Positions 1 to 12,394 of a stretch of DNA of 64,000 nt are shown here, piece by piece; the stretch's first letter is position 1; each line of letters starts with the position of its first letter. The DNA comes from Callipepla californica brunnescens (Eukaryota > Chordata > Aves > Galliformes > Odontophoridae). The notes under the pieces were generated by a model. It searched no databases. It saw nothing but the letters and a program-made list of their open reading frames with translations, and was not told the origin of the DNA. The position numbers were made by a program, and so were the translations under genes. The stretch covers positions 8,682,467 through 8,746,466 of the forward strand of contig JALIRH010000001.1 in assembly GCA_023055505.1 (NCBI GenBank), in the 5' to 3' direction.

Positions 1-3000
1 TTTAATGACATATTTCATGGTGGACATAGCTAAAATATTTGCAATTTATTCCATACACAAAATGAACAAGGAAGCAGCTTCATATTAGAAAATTAAAAGT
101 TGCTATAAAAATACATTTGGCACCACCAGGTAACACAGTTCACATGCCTTGTTACTTTTCTTGGCATTCCCAGTCACACTGGCCTTGTTTCTGGTAAATT
201 AAGAAAGCAATTACAGTTTCATAGACCGCTCTGGGGAGATGCCAGGGTTTTGTATTTGGCATTACAGAGAGATACTTGCAAGGCACCTGAGCCAGAGCTG
301 TTCAGAGGATAAGGATTCCATTTTGCTTCACTCTTTGAGGTTTAGATTTCTAACAGCAACTTTGTTCTGACCTTGGTCTGGTAATGAAGGCCTTAAAATT
401 ATTTTGCAAAGATGTTTGAGCCAAAATGTCAATTTTCAGAATGTATCCTTCTGCTTTTTGTTTTAGTTCATTATTTTCTTCTGATACTGGACAGACACTC
501 TAACACTATATAATTTGAAGATTGGGTGTGCAACAGAACTAAAGTTACCAGCTCAAATCTATGCTCTTCCCATGCCTAAGTGCGGCTTTTCATCTGAGAT
601 CACATTAAATGGGTCAGAAAAGCCGTTAGCAGGACACTAATATTCTAAGCCAACACCTTTTAATATACAAAGCCTCAGCCAAATGAATTCAAACTGACTC
701 ATTTCTTTTACCAGGATGAAGTACGCTTTTGGAAAAAAAAAGGCATTTTAGAACTTAAATAAGCTGGCATGAATCTAATTTAATCTGATCTAAATTAATT
801 TGGGGGATGAGGGGTCGAGGAGTAAGGAGAGTGTTTATCTGTATAATCTCATCCACTGCTACTGAAATGTAGATGCAAAAATATTTGCAGATGGGAGCAT
901 ATCCCTACAATTAGAAAAAATTGCCTCCGCTTCCAGAAATGGCCGCATTTCTAAGCGGTTGCAGGTTCCTCACACATAATAGGCAGCACTTGCATTTGCA
1001 AGTTATCCTGCTAAATAGTGGAGAAAAAGTTCCCTGAAGTCAGTAAATGACAATATATTATATCTCAGTATTTATGGTCATACAGTCTATATATACCATT
1101 AAAATATAGCTGGATGTGTCTGACACTTTACCAGGAGCTGCATGCTTTCATTTCCAGTCCTGAAGCAAGAGTTTCTGAAAGGTAGACTTCTCACACATTA
1201 GCTCTGTCATATAAATACAAGATGCAGAAGTACAGTTTTTATTAGAGGACATTTATAAATAATTTATAAAAAGTGAACGGATTAGCATGCTGCCACGTGC
1301 CTAAAATAATGTCTCTTACAAAAATGAGTCCTAAAGTCAATTCTACCACACATACCTACAGATAGACAGGATATATGACTTTTCTTTGTTATAAACTTAA
1401 TGATTTTTGCATGTATACTTGTGTTTGCGGCTATTTATACGTACAGTACATACCACAGCATGTCACTGCATGTATCTGAAAATAATTGGTAAAATATGTC
1501 TAAAGATTTCCTTGTTTCCATCTGCTTTCTTCAGGTTTTAGTGTGAGCAGGCATCCAGAAGATAGTGATGTCACTTCTTTGCTTGTTACTGAAGCACTGC
1601 TGGATGAGTCCTATAGATCTCACTAGTGACTGCAGGATTCCTCTTTCCTATTTAAAAGAAAAAGAAAAAAGAGCTAAATGCTGTAACTGTAAATAATAAC
1701 AGCAATTATTATTCCAGCATGTTAGTATTCCTTTAAAACTACTCCTCATATTGATTGAGAAGGATTTTAAGTAATTTCCTTGCAGCTGGTTATAAAATCT
1801 CAGTGACTCAAGTACACCTAGGAACTTGGGAGGCAGCAGGACACTAAACATTTGCAACATTTTTACTTACCTCTGGTACTAGTAACACTTCAGAAGACCT
1901 GGGAGCAACAAGGAACCGTGCAGAATCTTCAATTTCTGCTTCCATTTAAGCAACCTGTTATTCTTCGCCTATTTGAGCAGTGAGAATAGAAGCTGTTTGT
2001 TAATGTCCTGGTTCTCCTGCTGGCTCATGTAAAAGGGCAGGCAGATAACATCGAGTAGGTGTGCTGGGATACTGTATGTACTTTTTTTCACTCTACAGCT
2101 TAATGCTATTGGGTTTAATTTAAAAAATGTGGCATCATTTTCAGTGATATTATTGCTTATGAAATGGTTCTCTCTGTTAAATCTCAAGTAAAAGTTTGCA
2201 GAACATCTTATGTTGGAATAATGAAACTGACCAGTAAGGACATGCAAACAGAACCTGGAGAAATCAACTGCTGTAGTCTCCTTCCATTCAGGACCTGAAG
2301 TTGCTAGATGACTTCACATAGTTTGTACACATGAGCAGATGTGAAACTGGTCTAGAAAAATTCTTACAGAGCTACAAAGAGCTACCATGACTGCAGGCAT
2401 TTTTGTTCCCAAGTTATCAGAAAGCCTGTCTTAATTTCAGCAAACAGAACTATTCACAAGTGTGGGATTCATCACTCTGATAAACTGTGACTATCCTGTC
2501 TGAAGTATTTTCCCACTGCCTGCTGAAAACTGATCTTGCCGTCACTGGTTACTTAACTCTTGCAGTATATATATATATATATATACATGTATTTAGTTCC
2601 TCAGTTTTACAGTGACTGGAATAATAGACGGAAACCAGCTAATAATGAATGCACTTTCAAATGGATAACCATTCATACCAAATTACATTCAGCTGTAGCT
2701 TTTCATGAGCATATTAAAATATACTGCATGGGGGATCAAATACCTATAGTGCATAACAATCCACAAATGAAACACATTTAACACTTACTCAGAAATATGC
2801 TTGTGAGTCATTTTTCACCTCATGCCAGATTTATACTTTTATACATAGGAACTATGAAATGCTTCAAAGCCAATTTTAAGCATTTATTACTACCAGTAAA
2901 CACACACAAGCTAGATTACTGCTGTAAATCCTCCTGATGTAATCTGTACATGCACAACATTCTTGTACGTGTACTGTTATGTTTCTGTGTTAGCTTCATA

Positions 3001-3253
3001 TTAACCTTACCCAGGGAAGCTTCATAAATGGTTTCAATACCTTTGTGTTTTAACCATTTTAAGATGTTTGCTTAAAAAGAACGTGAACTTTCAAAGCAGA
3101 TTTAATAACATTTCTTCCAGACTATGTTGGCCCATATTACAGTAACAAGATTTTCTTTAAGGGAAGTAAAATTTCTATATCTGAATTAAACTGTTCATCA
3201 GTTTTGATCAAATTATGCATTGCACTTGAATCATATATATATATATGCACACA
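1..3253. other. Unassigned AT-rich non-coding DNA
   Basis: I recognise no gene, RNA gene or interspersed repeat here. All open frames are shorter than 95 codons and have no recognisable motif. The only structured element is the TA dinucleotide run at 2566-2585. Unique intergenic or intronic DNA is the simplest reading. Exons smaller than about 150 bases cannot be excluded by eye. Confidence 0.6.
2566..2585. repeat. (TA)n microsatellite
   Basis: About ten uninterrupted TA dinucleotides. Likely to vary in length between individuals. Confidence 0.9.
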
Positions 3254-3569
3254 TATGTATGTTTCTCCAAAAGTAAGTCCACCATTTTATCTCCACAAAG
3301 ACTATAACAGCCACAAAGAGTACAAAAAGAAAATGTTCTCAGCTACAATACAGTTTTTTTCAACTGAGTCACCACTATTTGTTGATGGATCCATTTCATA
3401 TAGATGAGCTGATGGAGGCACTCTTCATTTTGAGCTGTGACATCTGTGTATGGACATTCACAATGTGGCTTGTCTTTCACATTGCTGTTACCACTGCTGA
3501 AATGCACCACCTACCATCTCACTGTACTCACATCCACTGTTTGGTATTACTTTTGGAGCAGCCCCTGTA
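3254..3569 (-). mobile_element. Mariner transposon copy A, internally deleted
   Basis: A Tc1/mariner-type DNA transposon remnant, most like the chicken Galluhop/Mariner1_GG family; the name is from recognition. It has a perfect 12-bp terminal inverted repeat, CTCCAAAAGTAA at 3265-3276 and TTACTTTTGGAG at 3547-3558, and TA dinucleotides at 3254-3255 and 3568-3569 that fit the TA target duplication of mariners. Read on the minus strand, it keeps a piece after the helix-turn-helix (residues like NSGNSNVKDKP, then TAQNEECLHQLI) and then jumps to a C-terminal piece (IVAENIFFLYSLWLL). The start of the transposase and the whole catalytic core are missing. The 5' terminal repeat lies directly against coding sequence, so there were at least two internal deletions. 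It encodes nothing functional and would need transposase from elsewhere to move. Confidence 0.8.
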
Positions 3570-3612
3570 GTTAAATATAATATTTTTCCTGAAACTTCGA
3601 AGGCTTTTATTG

Positions 3613-3628
3613 AAAAAAAAAAAAAAAA
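3613..3628. repeat. Poly(A) tract
   Basis: Sixteen consecutive A, followed by more A-rich sequence. No retroposed gene body can be seen next to it. Confidence 0.9.
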
Positions 3629-4507
3629 TTGAAAAAAATAAAATAAAAACTTTCAAGAGAATATCAATTCAGCAGAAAACCTGTACCTGTTTTTTGTGTG
3701 TTGAAAATGAATCTTTTTTGGGTACAATATAGTGATATATCTTCCACGTGCAAGAAGTGCTTAAACTTTTTCATCAGCCACCTTATTGTTACATGTTAAC
3801 AGAAAATCCACCTCAATTCCAGGCCATCCAGCCTCTGACATATAGAGACAGGATACTCAAACTTTCACAACAGGTGAAAAAAAATCAAGGAAGTTTCAAT
3901 TGAGATAATATCTTGATGTGGAAGGACATTTAGTTCTCTCTTCTTAGACCTCTTAGGACTGCTAAAATCGGAATCACAGGTCAGTAAATCCTCTTCAAAG
4001 AAATGGTGCTCAGTATTTACTAAACCGCTAAAATACAGTGCTACACAGAGCCCAGGAGGGCAAAGAGACCTCTGACTGCTCCTTTTTAATCTCAGTGTCA
4101 TCCAAATGTTTCTAAAAATGTCCACGGGAGTTTGTGTGTGGTTATAAAGCCTACCTCATTTGTATTGGGAGCACATCCAGCTCCTCGTGTGCCTAAAATG
4201 TCTTAAGCAGTATGAACTTTTGAAAGCTCTAAAAATAGTAGCATATGACAAAAGCTATCATTCTGAAAAGTAGTCTTTCAAAATCCACTATGAAGTATGG
4301 AAAAAGAACAGATTCTGGTGAAAATAACAATTATCTTGGCCTTATCATTGGTATCATTTTCTGCTCTAAAATAATATTTTCCCCTTCAAATTCCATAAAA
4401 ACAATGTATTTTCTGTCAAACTAAGAAGCAAAGAGAAAGCTCTCTTTGAAGAAAATTTTAGCCTTGGTCTTTTATGTTTTTCCCTCTGCTCAACACCTAC
4501 CTAAGGG

Positions 4508-4529
4508 AAAAAAAAAAAAAAAAAAAAAA
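4508..4529. repeat. Poly(A) tract
   Basis: Twenty-two consecutive A. There is no recognisable processed pseudogene upstream, so this is treated as a simple repeat. Confidence 0.9.
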
Positions 4530-5587
4530 GAAAACACATCTGGTCTTTCCTGATGGTTAAATTCCCCACGAAGTGTTGACCGGCTGTGCCACGGTATCTC
4601 TGTACTACCTCACTCCTGCGGAAACCTACAAAAACACAGGATGCTTGTTAAATCAGAATATCTAAGAAGTAATTCTTATGCATTTTCAGTTATTATTAAT
4701 GTAACAATTAAGAGCAGATTTCTCCTTAAATCCTTAACATAAAATGAGGATGTGTCAGGCACAGTGAGTGTGGATAAGTAAAGTGGTTTCCCTAGAAACA
4801 ATAACAGCAGAAACTATAAAACAGAACATCCTCCCAGATGATGTGACTTTTTAGCAGTGCTGATAACACAGAGAACAGACGTAAGTAGCCTCACTGTTTG
4901 TACACAGCACACAGCATAGTTCTCCAAATAGCTGAATTACTTTCCATATAAGATCATAAAATCTAGACAGAATTTCACTGGGCTGCCATTAAGGACAAGG
5001 GCACAGCTATGACGTACCAATATTAGTATTATAAGTTAAATATAGCAGCCAGCATTTCTAATGCCCACTTGTGTTCATTTCTTCTGTGGTAAGTAATTTG
5101 TTTCCCTACTTATAGCAGCACACTAGCATTGGAAAGGCTTGATCACTGCAGTAAGTATGCTTCTAGCAAAATCAATCTAGAGGCCACCCCACTCCTTAGT
5201 CAAGGTGTTCAAAACAATGAGCCCAAATTACACAACCAAGAAATTCCCTGAAGCCCTGAACATCCAACAACACTTAAACAGGATGAGGAGACTGGGAAGG
5301 GAATAGGGAAGGTATGCACAGAAAAAACAGTTCGGTGAGAAACCTCTGTACTTCAAGACATAGGAAGGAAGGAATCACAAGTAACCATACACTGTACTTT
5401 GTGGGCAGTAACTGATGCTTTGTTCCATTTAAAATGCACAAATGCACTATTCAGATTATTGATTTGGACTTAGGATTACTCTATATATCTGAATTCAGAT
5501 GCACCATAAATTGCACAGTGAGTCTCCTATACAAAATATTCTGATGCAGTAAACATTAACTGCCATCTATAAGGAAAAAGAATATAC

Positions 5588-5602
5588 TTTTTTTTTTTTT
5601 TT
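5588..5602. repeat. Poly(T) tract
   Basis: Fifteen consecutive T within AT-rich DNA, followed by an A/T-rich segment. Confidence 0.9.
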
Positions 5603-6569
5603 AATATATTTGCAAAAAAACAAATAATTAAAATTTCCCTATAACGGGAAAAAATATAACGTAGACTTCTGTACATGAATGCTAGAAAAGTTTCTCAGAG
5701 ATCTTCTGTCCAGGGACACTTTCACACAATTTCCATTCATAAATGATGGGGGTTTTCTACTGCTTTTGATATTCTCTTCACATTAAAGCAAAATAACAGC
5801 TTTAATACTATTACAAAACATGTTTGCATCTGCATTTTGTACTTACATGAAATATTCTGTATGGGCTGTCAGAAAGTACCTCCTTAACGATACTGAAGTA
5901 TATGCTACCACTGTCTCCACCATAGACAAACTTACTGACTGAGGTATTCCGGAATTGACAAAATACAGACGAAAATTTCTAAGAGTAAGGCTATTATTAT
6001 GTAGATTTTTGTAAGCACTGTACAGCAAGTAGTATCGTATGGCTGCAGTTGGCCACCAGTGCGTTATAAAAGCAAATAAGACAACCTAATTTAATCAATT
6101 TCCCCATTGCTCTTGGGACTCATTTGCTGCTGCCTATCACATACATCATTCCAATTCTAGCTGTGTAAGGAACGAGAATTCTAGCTTGAATTCTACACAC
6201 TCTTTTTTTCAGATAAAGAAAGGAAACTTGTGGATTTCTTTTAAGCACACATATAGACTTAGAACGGCACATCTTTACTTCCTTCCATGCTACCATGCAG
6301 CCAAATCCATCCTGCAGTTTTTATCCACTGTAACAGAAGAGAGACAGGTGCCATAAGAAGACACTGAAAAAGGGAAGAATCTCCACCTATCTCCAGCAAC
6401 CTAGGCTCACAGAAAAATATCCACATAAGAGGGATCTCCAATAAAAGGTCTTTCCTCAGAGGCAGTCAGCCCTTAAATGAAGTCTTAGTGGGGTGGAGCC
6501 AGGCTGACCCAGTCTTTTCTCCAGGAGCTCAATCAAAGGTTCAGACCATGACTCAGCAGTTCCCATACA

Positions 6570-6594
6570 CCCCCCCCCCCCCCCCCCCCCCCCC
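6570..6594. repeat. Poly(C) tract (C25)
   Basis: Twenty-five consecutive C, a rare homopolymer compared with the many A/T runs in this window. The minus strand is G25, which could form a G-quadruplex, and the C strand an i-motif. GCAGGTGAGTG follows at once, giving the look of a splice acceptor and donor consensus back to back. The run length is also a likely sequencing-error site. Confidence 0.9.
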
Positions 6595-7639
6595 GCAGGT
6601 GAGTGAAACTTCAAGAGTCTAATTAAATTAAATGTGGTTTTCAAAGATATATATCTGAGTAAGAGTGCCAGTATGACTAAGTTTAAGTTGTTTCACTATT
6701 AAATCAAGTTGATCAGCTTCATCTTTTTGACTTTTTTACTTCACCTTTTAGTCTATCATTTCTAAGTTCCCATACTGCAAGAGGAATTGCTGATTCCTAA
6801 AAGAATTCTGAGTTGCTACATTTAAATTCTATCTGGGCTGACAGGGATGATGGTCCCTATGCCAGCAACTCTAGTGAAAGTTATATTTTTTTAGAATTGT
6901 TACTTCAGCTAACAAGTGTTTAGATGAACTGAACAGCAGCATTGATTTCTGCTAATGCTACACTTCATACAATCTTACTTCTTGGAAGTGATCCAGTGGA
7001 CAGTTCAATATCTGGTAGGTTTGTGGAAGCCTTTCATCTAAGAAATAGAGTGCATAGAGGATGCCCAAGCTTCTTCACAGAGCCCCACATGAGAAATCCA
7101 TTCCAAATATGCATAGCTAATAGCATTATTTTAAGTAATTCACTTCTGCCAAACATTATTCTTGTGCCACAAAAGAATTGAAGAACTGTACATGAAGGAA
7201 AAAGAAACTGCTAGAATTTTTAACAGTTTAAGATGTTGTATTCACTGGTAACCAGACAAAACTCATAGCTCTGGATCTTCAGGGAAGAAAAAAGTGAAAA
7301 ACAGAAGTAATTTTTGTATGATGTTAATATAACATAAAGAAAGTAGCCCTAAGTTACATAATTGACATTTTGAATAAACAGCTTGTCATTAAAAGCCTGA
7401 CAAGCCTCTTAAATCTCAGAATGACTGTGCTAACACTGGAGTAGAAAAATCACCTCTTGGGTATCCAGTGTCTGGCCTTCATGTGAGCCCAGGGTGGCTG
7501 CATCCAGGGCCCACCCTTTCTGGTAACCTGGGAAGCAGTTGCAAACAATCTGCCTGTGCTCCTTGGGCCACCCACACCCCTTCACCAGGTGCTCAGTCAT
7601 TAGTTCAACTGAGTTAAGGAAGTACAGACTGCTACTGAG

Positions 7640-8180
7640 ATGGTCATTGTGTCCAGCTCTGGGCTCCCCGGTACAAAAACAAAAACAAACAAACAAACAA
7701 ACAGAAAAAATGATTTCCTTGAAAGAGTCCAGCAGAGAGCTACAAAGATGATAAAGGACCTGGAACTCCTCTCTTATGAAGAAAGACTGAGACACCTGAG
7801 TTTGATCAGCTGTGAAAAAAAGAAGACTCAGAGTGGAATCTGATCTAAATGTACAAATACCTAAGGTGTGGGAGGTAAAGAGACAAGACTGAAATCTTCT
7901 AAGTAGTATGTGATGATAGGATGAGGGGAAATGGTCACAAAATGAATCATGGGAAGTTCTGCACAAATGTGTGTGGGAACCTCTTCACAGTGCAGTGACG
8001 GAGCACTGGCACAGGCTGCACAGAGAAGTTGTGGAGTCTCCTTCTCTGGAGACATTCAAGACCCGTCTGGACACCTACCTGTGCAACCTGGGCTAGGGAG
8101 CTGCTTTGCCAGGGAGTTGGACTCAAAGATCTCTGGAGGTCCCTTCCTGTCCCTTCAATTCTGAGATACTGTGACTATGA
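7640..8180 (+). mobile_element. CR1 LINE 3' end, 5'-truncated
   Basis: Plus-strand CR1 3' region. It reads through the typical blocks in order: CAGCTCTGGGCTCCCC, then AGAGCTACAAAGATGAT, GAAAGACTGAGACACCTGAG, GGGAACCTCTTCACAGTG, GAGCACTGGCACAGGCTGC, CATTCAAGACCCGTCTGGAC and AGGTCCCTTCCTGTCCCTTC, ending in a decayed ATTCTGAGATACTGTGA tail. CR1 inserts by target-primed reverse transcription and is usually truncated at the 5' end, as here. An AAAC microsatellite at 7676-7702 replaces a few bases of the element. The 178-codon minus-strand open frame at 7430-7966 is antisense to this repeat and is not a gene. The 5' boundary is uncertain by about 40 bases. Confidence 0.9.
7676..7702. repeat. (AAAC)n microsatellite inside CR1
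   Basis: AAAAAC and AAAC units break the CR1 sequence where related copies have a purine-rich stretch, so this is probably local expansion after insertion. Confidence 0.85.
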
Positions 8181-9234
8181 TCTGAATAGTTTCCTCTCTT
8201 CTTCTAACTGTATTGACTATATTTAAATCAGTTATATTACTTTCACTGTTTAGCATCATGACATTCTCCAAGTGTCCAAAATGTAAGCTGATGGCTGTCA
8301 GATATGTGATGGAGGCTCTTTTGGCAGAGCAGTGGCAGACTGTGCTGGGAACCCCAGAATATCTCTGATTACATCTGTGCTAGGCATCTGAGTTACTTCC
8401 TCATTAATTAGAATGGAAAACTAAATCTCTGTTTCCTACAAAGTCACCTTTCTCAATACATGCATACTTAGTGCCTCAGTTTCTCTAAAGGTGGTTGTAT
8501 AATGCTGTTTGAGAAATTTATACCTATGCTCTTGCTCACTCATCAGAAGTGTCTGGATTCTCTCAAGGTTACCAGTTCTATATTTACCCCTATTGGCTTG
8601 TCCTTTGCAAGCAGACATCCATGCTTCTCAACATGAAGAGCTTCCTGACCAGAAACAGAAAGACTACAGGCCTGTCAGAGAACATAAGCGCTAGTAAATA
8701 CTGAGCTGTTATTAACATGCAGTCAGAAAAGGTACCTGATACATAGTATACACAACTTAATTTGTGAGTCACAGAGACTTATCCAGAGATGTTTTATTGA
8801 GTGCAGGTTCTCTCAAAGAAAATATTAAGATATTACAGTGTGTTCCTGAAAAAGTACTGTAGTATTTTGATTTACCTTATTTAACTTGTATTGTTTGTCT
8901 CTCATATCTGTGTGAACAAATGAAAACCTTTATCTCCCAGGCTCTTACCTCCACTTCAAGAGACCATTGTGCAGTTGAGCCTTGGCCTTACATAATGCAC
9001 AGTAAATCTTCAGTCCACTGCCTAGACCCGCACTTGCACTGCTTGCATTTCATCATGACAGGAAATGTATAAATTCTGAGTTGAGTGTACCATAGGCCTA
9101 AAACAGCTATATCATAATAAATTGAGCACAGGCCCTTCAGGTCATAACTTGTTTGTATCATCTGATTTGGAGCTGAGACAGGGTAAGTTAAGGTGTACTT
9201 TAAAAATACTATGAAGAGACTATGTACAAAAGTC
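8181..9234. other. Unassigned non-coding DNA
   Basis: No recognisable gene or repeat. Open frames are about 60 codons and overlap each other on both strands without motifs. Confidence 0.55.
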
Positions 9235-9761
9235 ACAGTGAAAGAAGTGCCTTCTATTTGTTCCCATGGAACAGATACAGAGCAAAATAAGACTATTTGA
9301 TAGGGCAAATTCTTAGCTACAAATAACTCTTTTTCAGCATGGTCAATACCATTATCTATGCCTTCTTGACCGCAGTGGAAAGAGCTTGCATGCCACACTT
9401 GTAAAAATCTGTACTAGCAAATGTGACCCACTGTCACTCTTGCCACTGCATAAACACACCACCCACTGCTTCACTGTGCTCACATCCACTGTTTGGTCTC
9501 CATAACTGTTTGGCAAGTATCAGTGGGTACAATTTTTACTACATGGAGTAATTCAAAGACACACCTTTGTTTCATGTGCAGTTCTGTGTCAGATGGCCTT
9601 TTGTCAGATGGATCCTCTTCTGCCATCTGTGACACAGCAACAAAATATTACAGAATGCTGTCATGGAGGTTCATCCTCTACTACCATGCCACCAAGATTA
9701 GCCTCTGATTTCAGAGACCAACATAAAATAGGATATAATTACTTTCAGAGCAGCCCTCATA
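9235..9761 (-). mobile_element. Mariner transposon copy B, internally deleted
   Basis: Second copy of the same mariner family, again with its transposase sense on the minus strand. From right to left it has a decayed 5' terminal repeat (AATTACTTTCAGAGCAG near 9738-9754) and the 5' leader. Next comes the N-terminal helix-turn-helix, with the residues YGDQTVDVSTVK, broken by a frameshift just upstream. The sequence then jumps to the C-terminus around 9240-9400, which reads EKELFVAKNLPYQIVLFCS. The catalytic core between about 9400 and 9430 is absent. The 3' terminal repeat at the left end is badly decayed. It is non-functional. The boundaries are approximate and no clear TA duplication is visible on the left. 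Confidence 0.82.
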
Positions 9762-11648
9762 ATTTTTTTCTCAATTGTATTAGCCAAGTCTGCTTCTAAA
9801 CTTCACTTGCAGTGTAATTTTAAATATGGGTACAGAAAAATTCTGACAATTTCAGTGTTACTCATTTTGTTACAGAAACCCCAGGCACCTTCGACTAGCA
9901 TTTCATGACATTAAATAGTCATAACCACAGACTCTCTGAAAAGTAACTTGAGCTACAAAATATTGTAATATCTTCAAGGTAGCAAAGCTATTACATTCTG
10001 TTCTGGTATTAATGTAGTGTTTTGAATTCAACATCTGCAACATTTTGAAAGAATAATCAGACACAATGGGTCAAAACTTCTTTGACTGGACAAGATTATA
10101 TCATCCTTAAAAAAAAAAACTGAGAAAATACTTTGCCTTATACTTACATGCTAAGGCCTTATTTCACAAGAGAACATTTATCCACATCATAAAAACACCT
10201 AACAGCATTTTCTAGCTGATAGGACTATTGCATTTTATACCTGTAGAGCTAAAACTTTGTATATCACTACAGAATCTTGAAGATGGTGTATGTCCTACAG
10301 CATTTTGGCTTCCTTTCAAGAGGGAAATGTGTTTGTACTGAAGTGCATTTTTTCTCATTTTCAACAAATAAAGAACAGTACATCAAAAACAAGAAAAAAA
10401 AAAGGTTACATGATTTCAGCTCTAAGAAGATAATGAATTGAAAGTGGTGTGTCTTTCAGTCAACATTTTAGTAGAAGTTGCGTTGTAATTCAACAGTTCA
10501 ATGCTTTATTCAAATTTAGTAATATAAGACCTTATGAGGTAGAAAGAGCTTTGACAAATATGGTTAATTGCTCCTTTTCCCGTTTTTTATTTGGGCATAT
10601 GCTTCACAAAGGTAAGAAAACTAATTACAATCAGGTACAGCAATAAAAAATAAATAAATTTGAGAATCATTTAAAATATGCAGTTACATTATTATATACT
10701 TTTGGCAACCTGATTTTGTCAACATTTTAAGATGAATAGAACATTTATAATTGTAAATGAGGAAATCAGATTCAGAGCACATAAAAAAAGAGAGGAATCA
10801 TGATGTTCAGCATGCATGACTCACTGAAGTGTGATGAGTAGGAGCTTCTGTGTTTTAACCTGAATTGTGCTGAAGATAAAGTACATTTTATGCATTTTTC
10901 TGTCTTTCTCTTCAGAGATTCATGAACTAAACCACTGTGCTACACAAATAATAGAATTTTAGCTATTTTTCTTAACCAATTTTACATAATTGATAAAGAT
11001 ACACAGACTGTTTCACAAACAGATGGAAATTGGCTAAGAAACAGAAGTAAAGGAACGAAACTTCATTTTTATGAAAATTATTTAATATTTTAATCTGTAG
11101 AGCGTTCATAGTAGAAACTTCTTCCATGTGTCATCCAATGCAGTCTAAATAAATCCTTTCTGTAGATTTTGGGCTCAAGCCCATACAGGTCATTTAAATC
11201 ATGTTATTGCATGCAGATGCGGAAAACACTGCTGATCAGCACTTTTCAGTCTCATTCTTCATTCAGCTTCTACTGACTGAGAGTATGCACATAAAAAGAC
11301 TTGGAGAGTGTCAAAGTCCAGAAATGCAAATTTCTGCTGTAATGAGTAATTGGACCCCTGTCTAACCTAGTGGACAGAAGATGATATTACTACATTTTCC
11401 CATTTGAAAAAATACATTAAATGATAATAGTCATTTCCACAGAATGCAAAGAAATAAAAAAAAAGCAGAGCATGAACTTTTAACTTCTTCAAAACTTATC
11501 CCCAAACATACATTAATTCATTTTGCCCATTAGCCCTCTTAACTTTATAAAATTACTTCAAATATTTCTCCTCTCCCTGCTCTTTCTTCAGAGACATTTT
11601 GCCTCAAAATAATGAAATTGTAATGTGAATTCAAATATATTTGGTTTC
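9762..11648. other. Unassigned AT-rich non-coding DNA
   Basis: No gene, RNA gene or recognisable mobile element. Only short A runs are present (10110-10120, 10391-10402). The 65-codon frame at 10449-10646 has no recognisable features. Confidence 0.6.
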
Positions 11649-12195
11649 AGAATCATACAATCACCAAGGTTGGGAAAGGCCTATAAGATGACCCAGTCCA
11701 CCTATTGCCAATAGTCCATGTCCCTCAACATCTAAATGTTCCTTGAACACCTCCAGGCTTGGTGACTAAACCACCCCTCTGGGCAGCCCATTTCAGTGCC
11801 TGACCACTCTTTCAGAAAAGTAGTACTTCCTAACATTCAGTCTAAATCTCCCCTGGTGCAACTTGGAGCCATTCCCTCTACTCCCATCAACAGTTACATG
11901 TGAGAAAAGGCTGAACCCAAGATCACCACAGCCTCCCTTCAGGTAGTTATAGAAAGCAATAAGGTCTCCCCTGAGCCTCCTTCTTCCAGACTGAACAATC
12001 CCTGCTCCCTCAGCTGTTCCTCTTAGGGCCTGTGCTCCAGACCCCTCACCAGCTTTGTTGCTCTTCTCTGGACACACTCCAGGGCCTCAATGTCTTTCTT
12101 GCAGTGAGGGGCCCAAAACTGAACACAGTACTTGAGGTGCACCCTCACTAGTGCTGAGTGCACAGGGCTAATTATTCCCTGCTCTTGCTAGGAAC
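11649..12195 (-). mobile_element. CR1 LINE 3' region, minus orientation
   Basis: The left end, AGAATCATACAATCACCAAGG, is the inverted CR1 3' tail. The typical minus-strand blocks follow: GACCCAGTCCACC, CTCTGGGCAGCCCATTTCAG, TCCTAACATTCAGTCTAAAT, CCAGACTGAACAATCCCTGC, CCTCTTCTCTGG-like text and CACCCTCACTAGTGCTGAGTG. It is 5'-truncated near 12195, inside the 3' untranslated or late coding region. The 94-codon minus frame at 11793-12077 lies in it and corresponds to no known CR1 protein. It belongs to the same subfamily group as the fragment at 46407-46590, which it matches over the last 190 bases. Confidence 0.92.
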
Positions 12196-12394
12196 AGTAT
12201 TTCTGATATAAATGATTCTATGATTTGGTTATACAATACTATTTACAAGCATATTTTTGTTCTATACTTTGTGATATTTTCATCAGTAAGAATAAGTCCA
12301 TTCTATTAATACTGTTAATACCGTTGAATATTGCCATACTTGAAAGTTTTGTGACAGCTAAGAGAAGGAACCATCAAATCTTACATATATTGAC

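Larger units (their letters stand above)
3570..7639. other. Unassigned non-coding DNA with homopolymer tracts
   Basis: No gene or recognisable transposon. It contains A16 at 3613-3628, A22 at 4508-4529, T15 at 5588-5602 and C25 at 6570-6594. The stretch at about 6450-6560 just before the C run is richer in GC than its surroundings, but I could not classify it. Open frames are all under 90 codons and have no motif. Confidence 0.55.

Noticed and set aside
7430..7966. 178-codon minus-strand open frame
   Set aside because: Its left half runs antisense through the CR1 copy and the AAAC microsatellite. The translation has no motif, and CR1 codes for nothing on that strand.
8988..9398. 136-codon minus-strand frame considered as a gene
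   Set aside because: Only its first third matches anything, the C-terminus of the mariner transposase in copy B. The frame is a remnant fused to flanking sequence.
12200..12232. Isolated ATGATTCTATGATTTGG, like a plus-strand CR1 tail
   Set aside because: No CR1 body precedes it on the plus strand; the adjacent CR1 is inverted. It may be a chance match to a simple motif.
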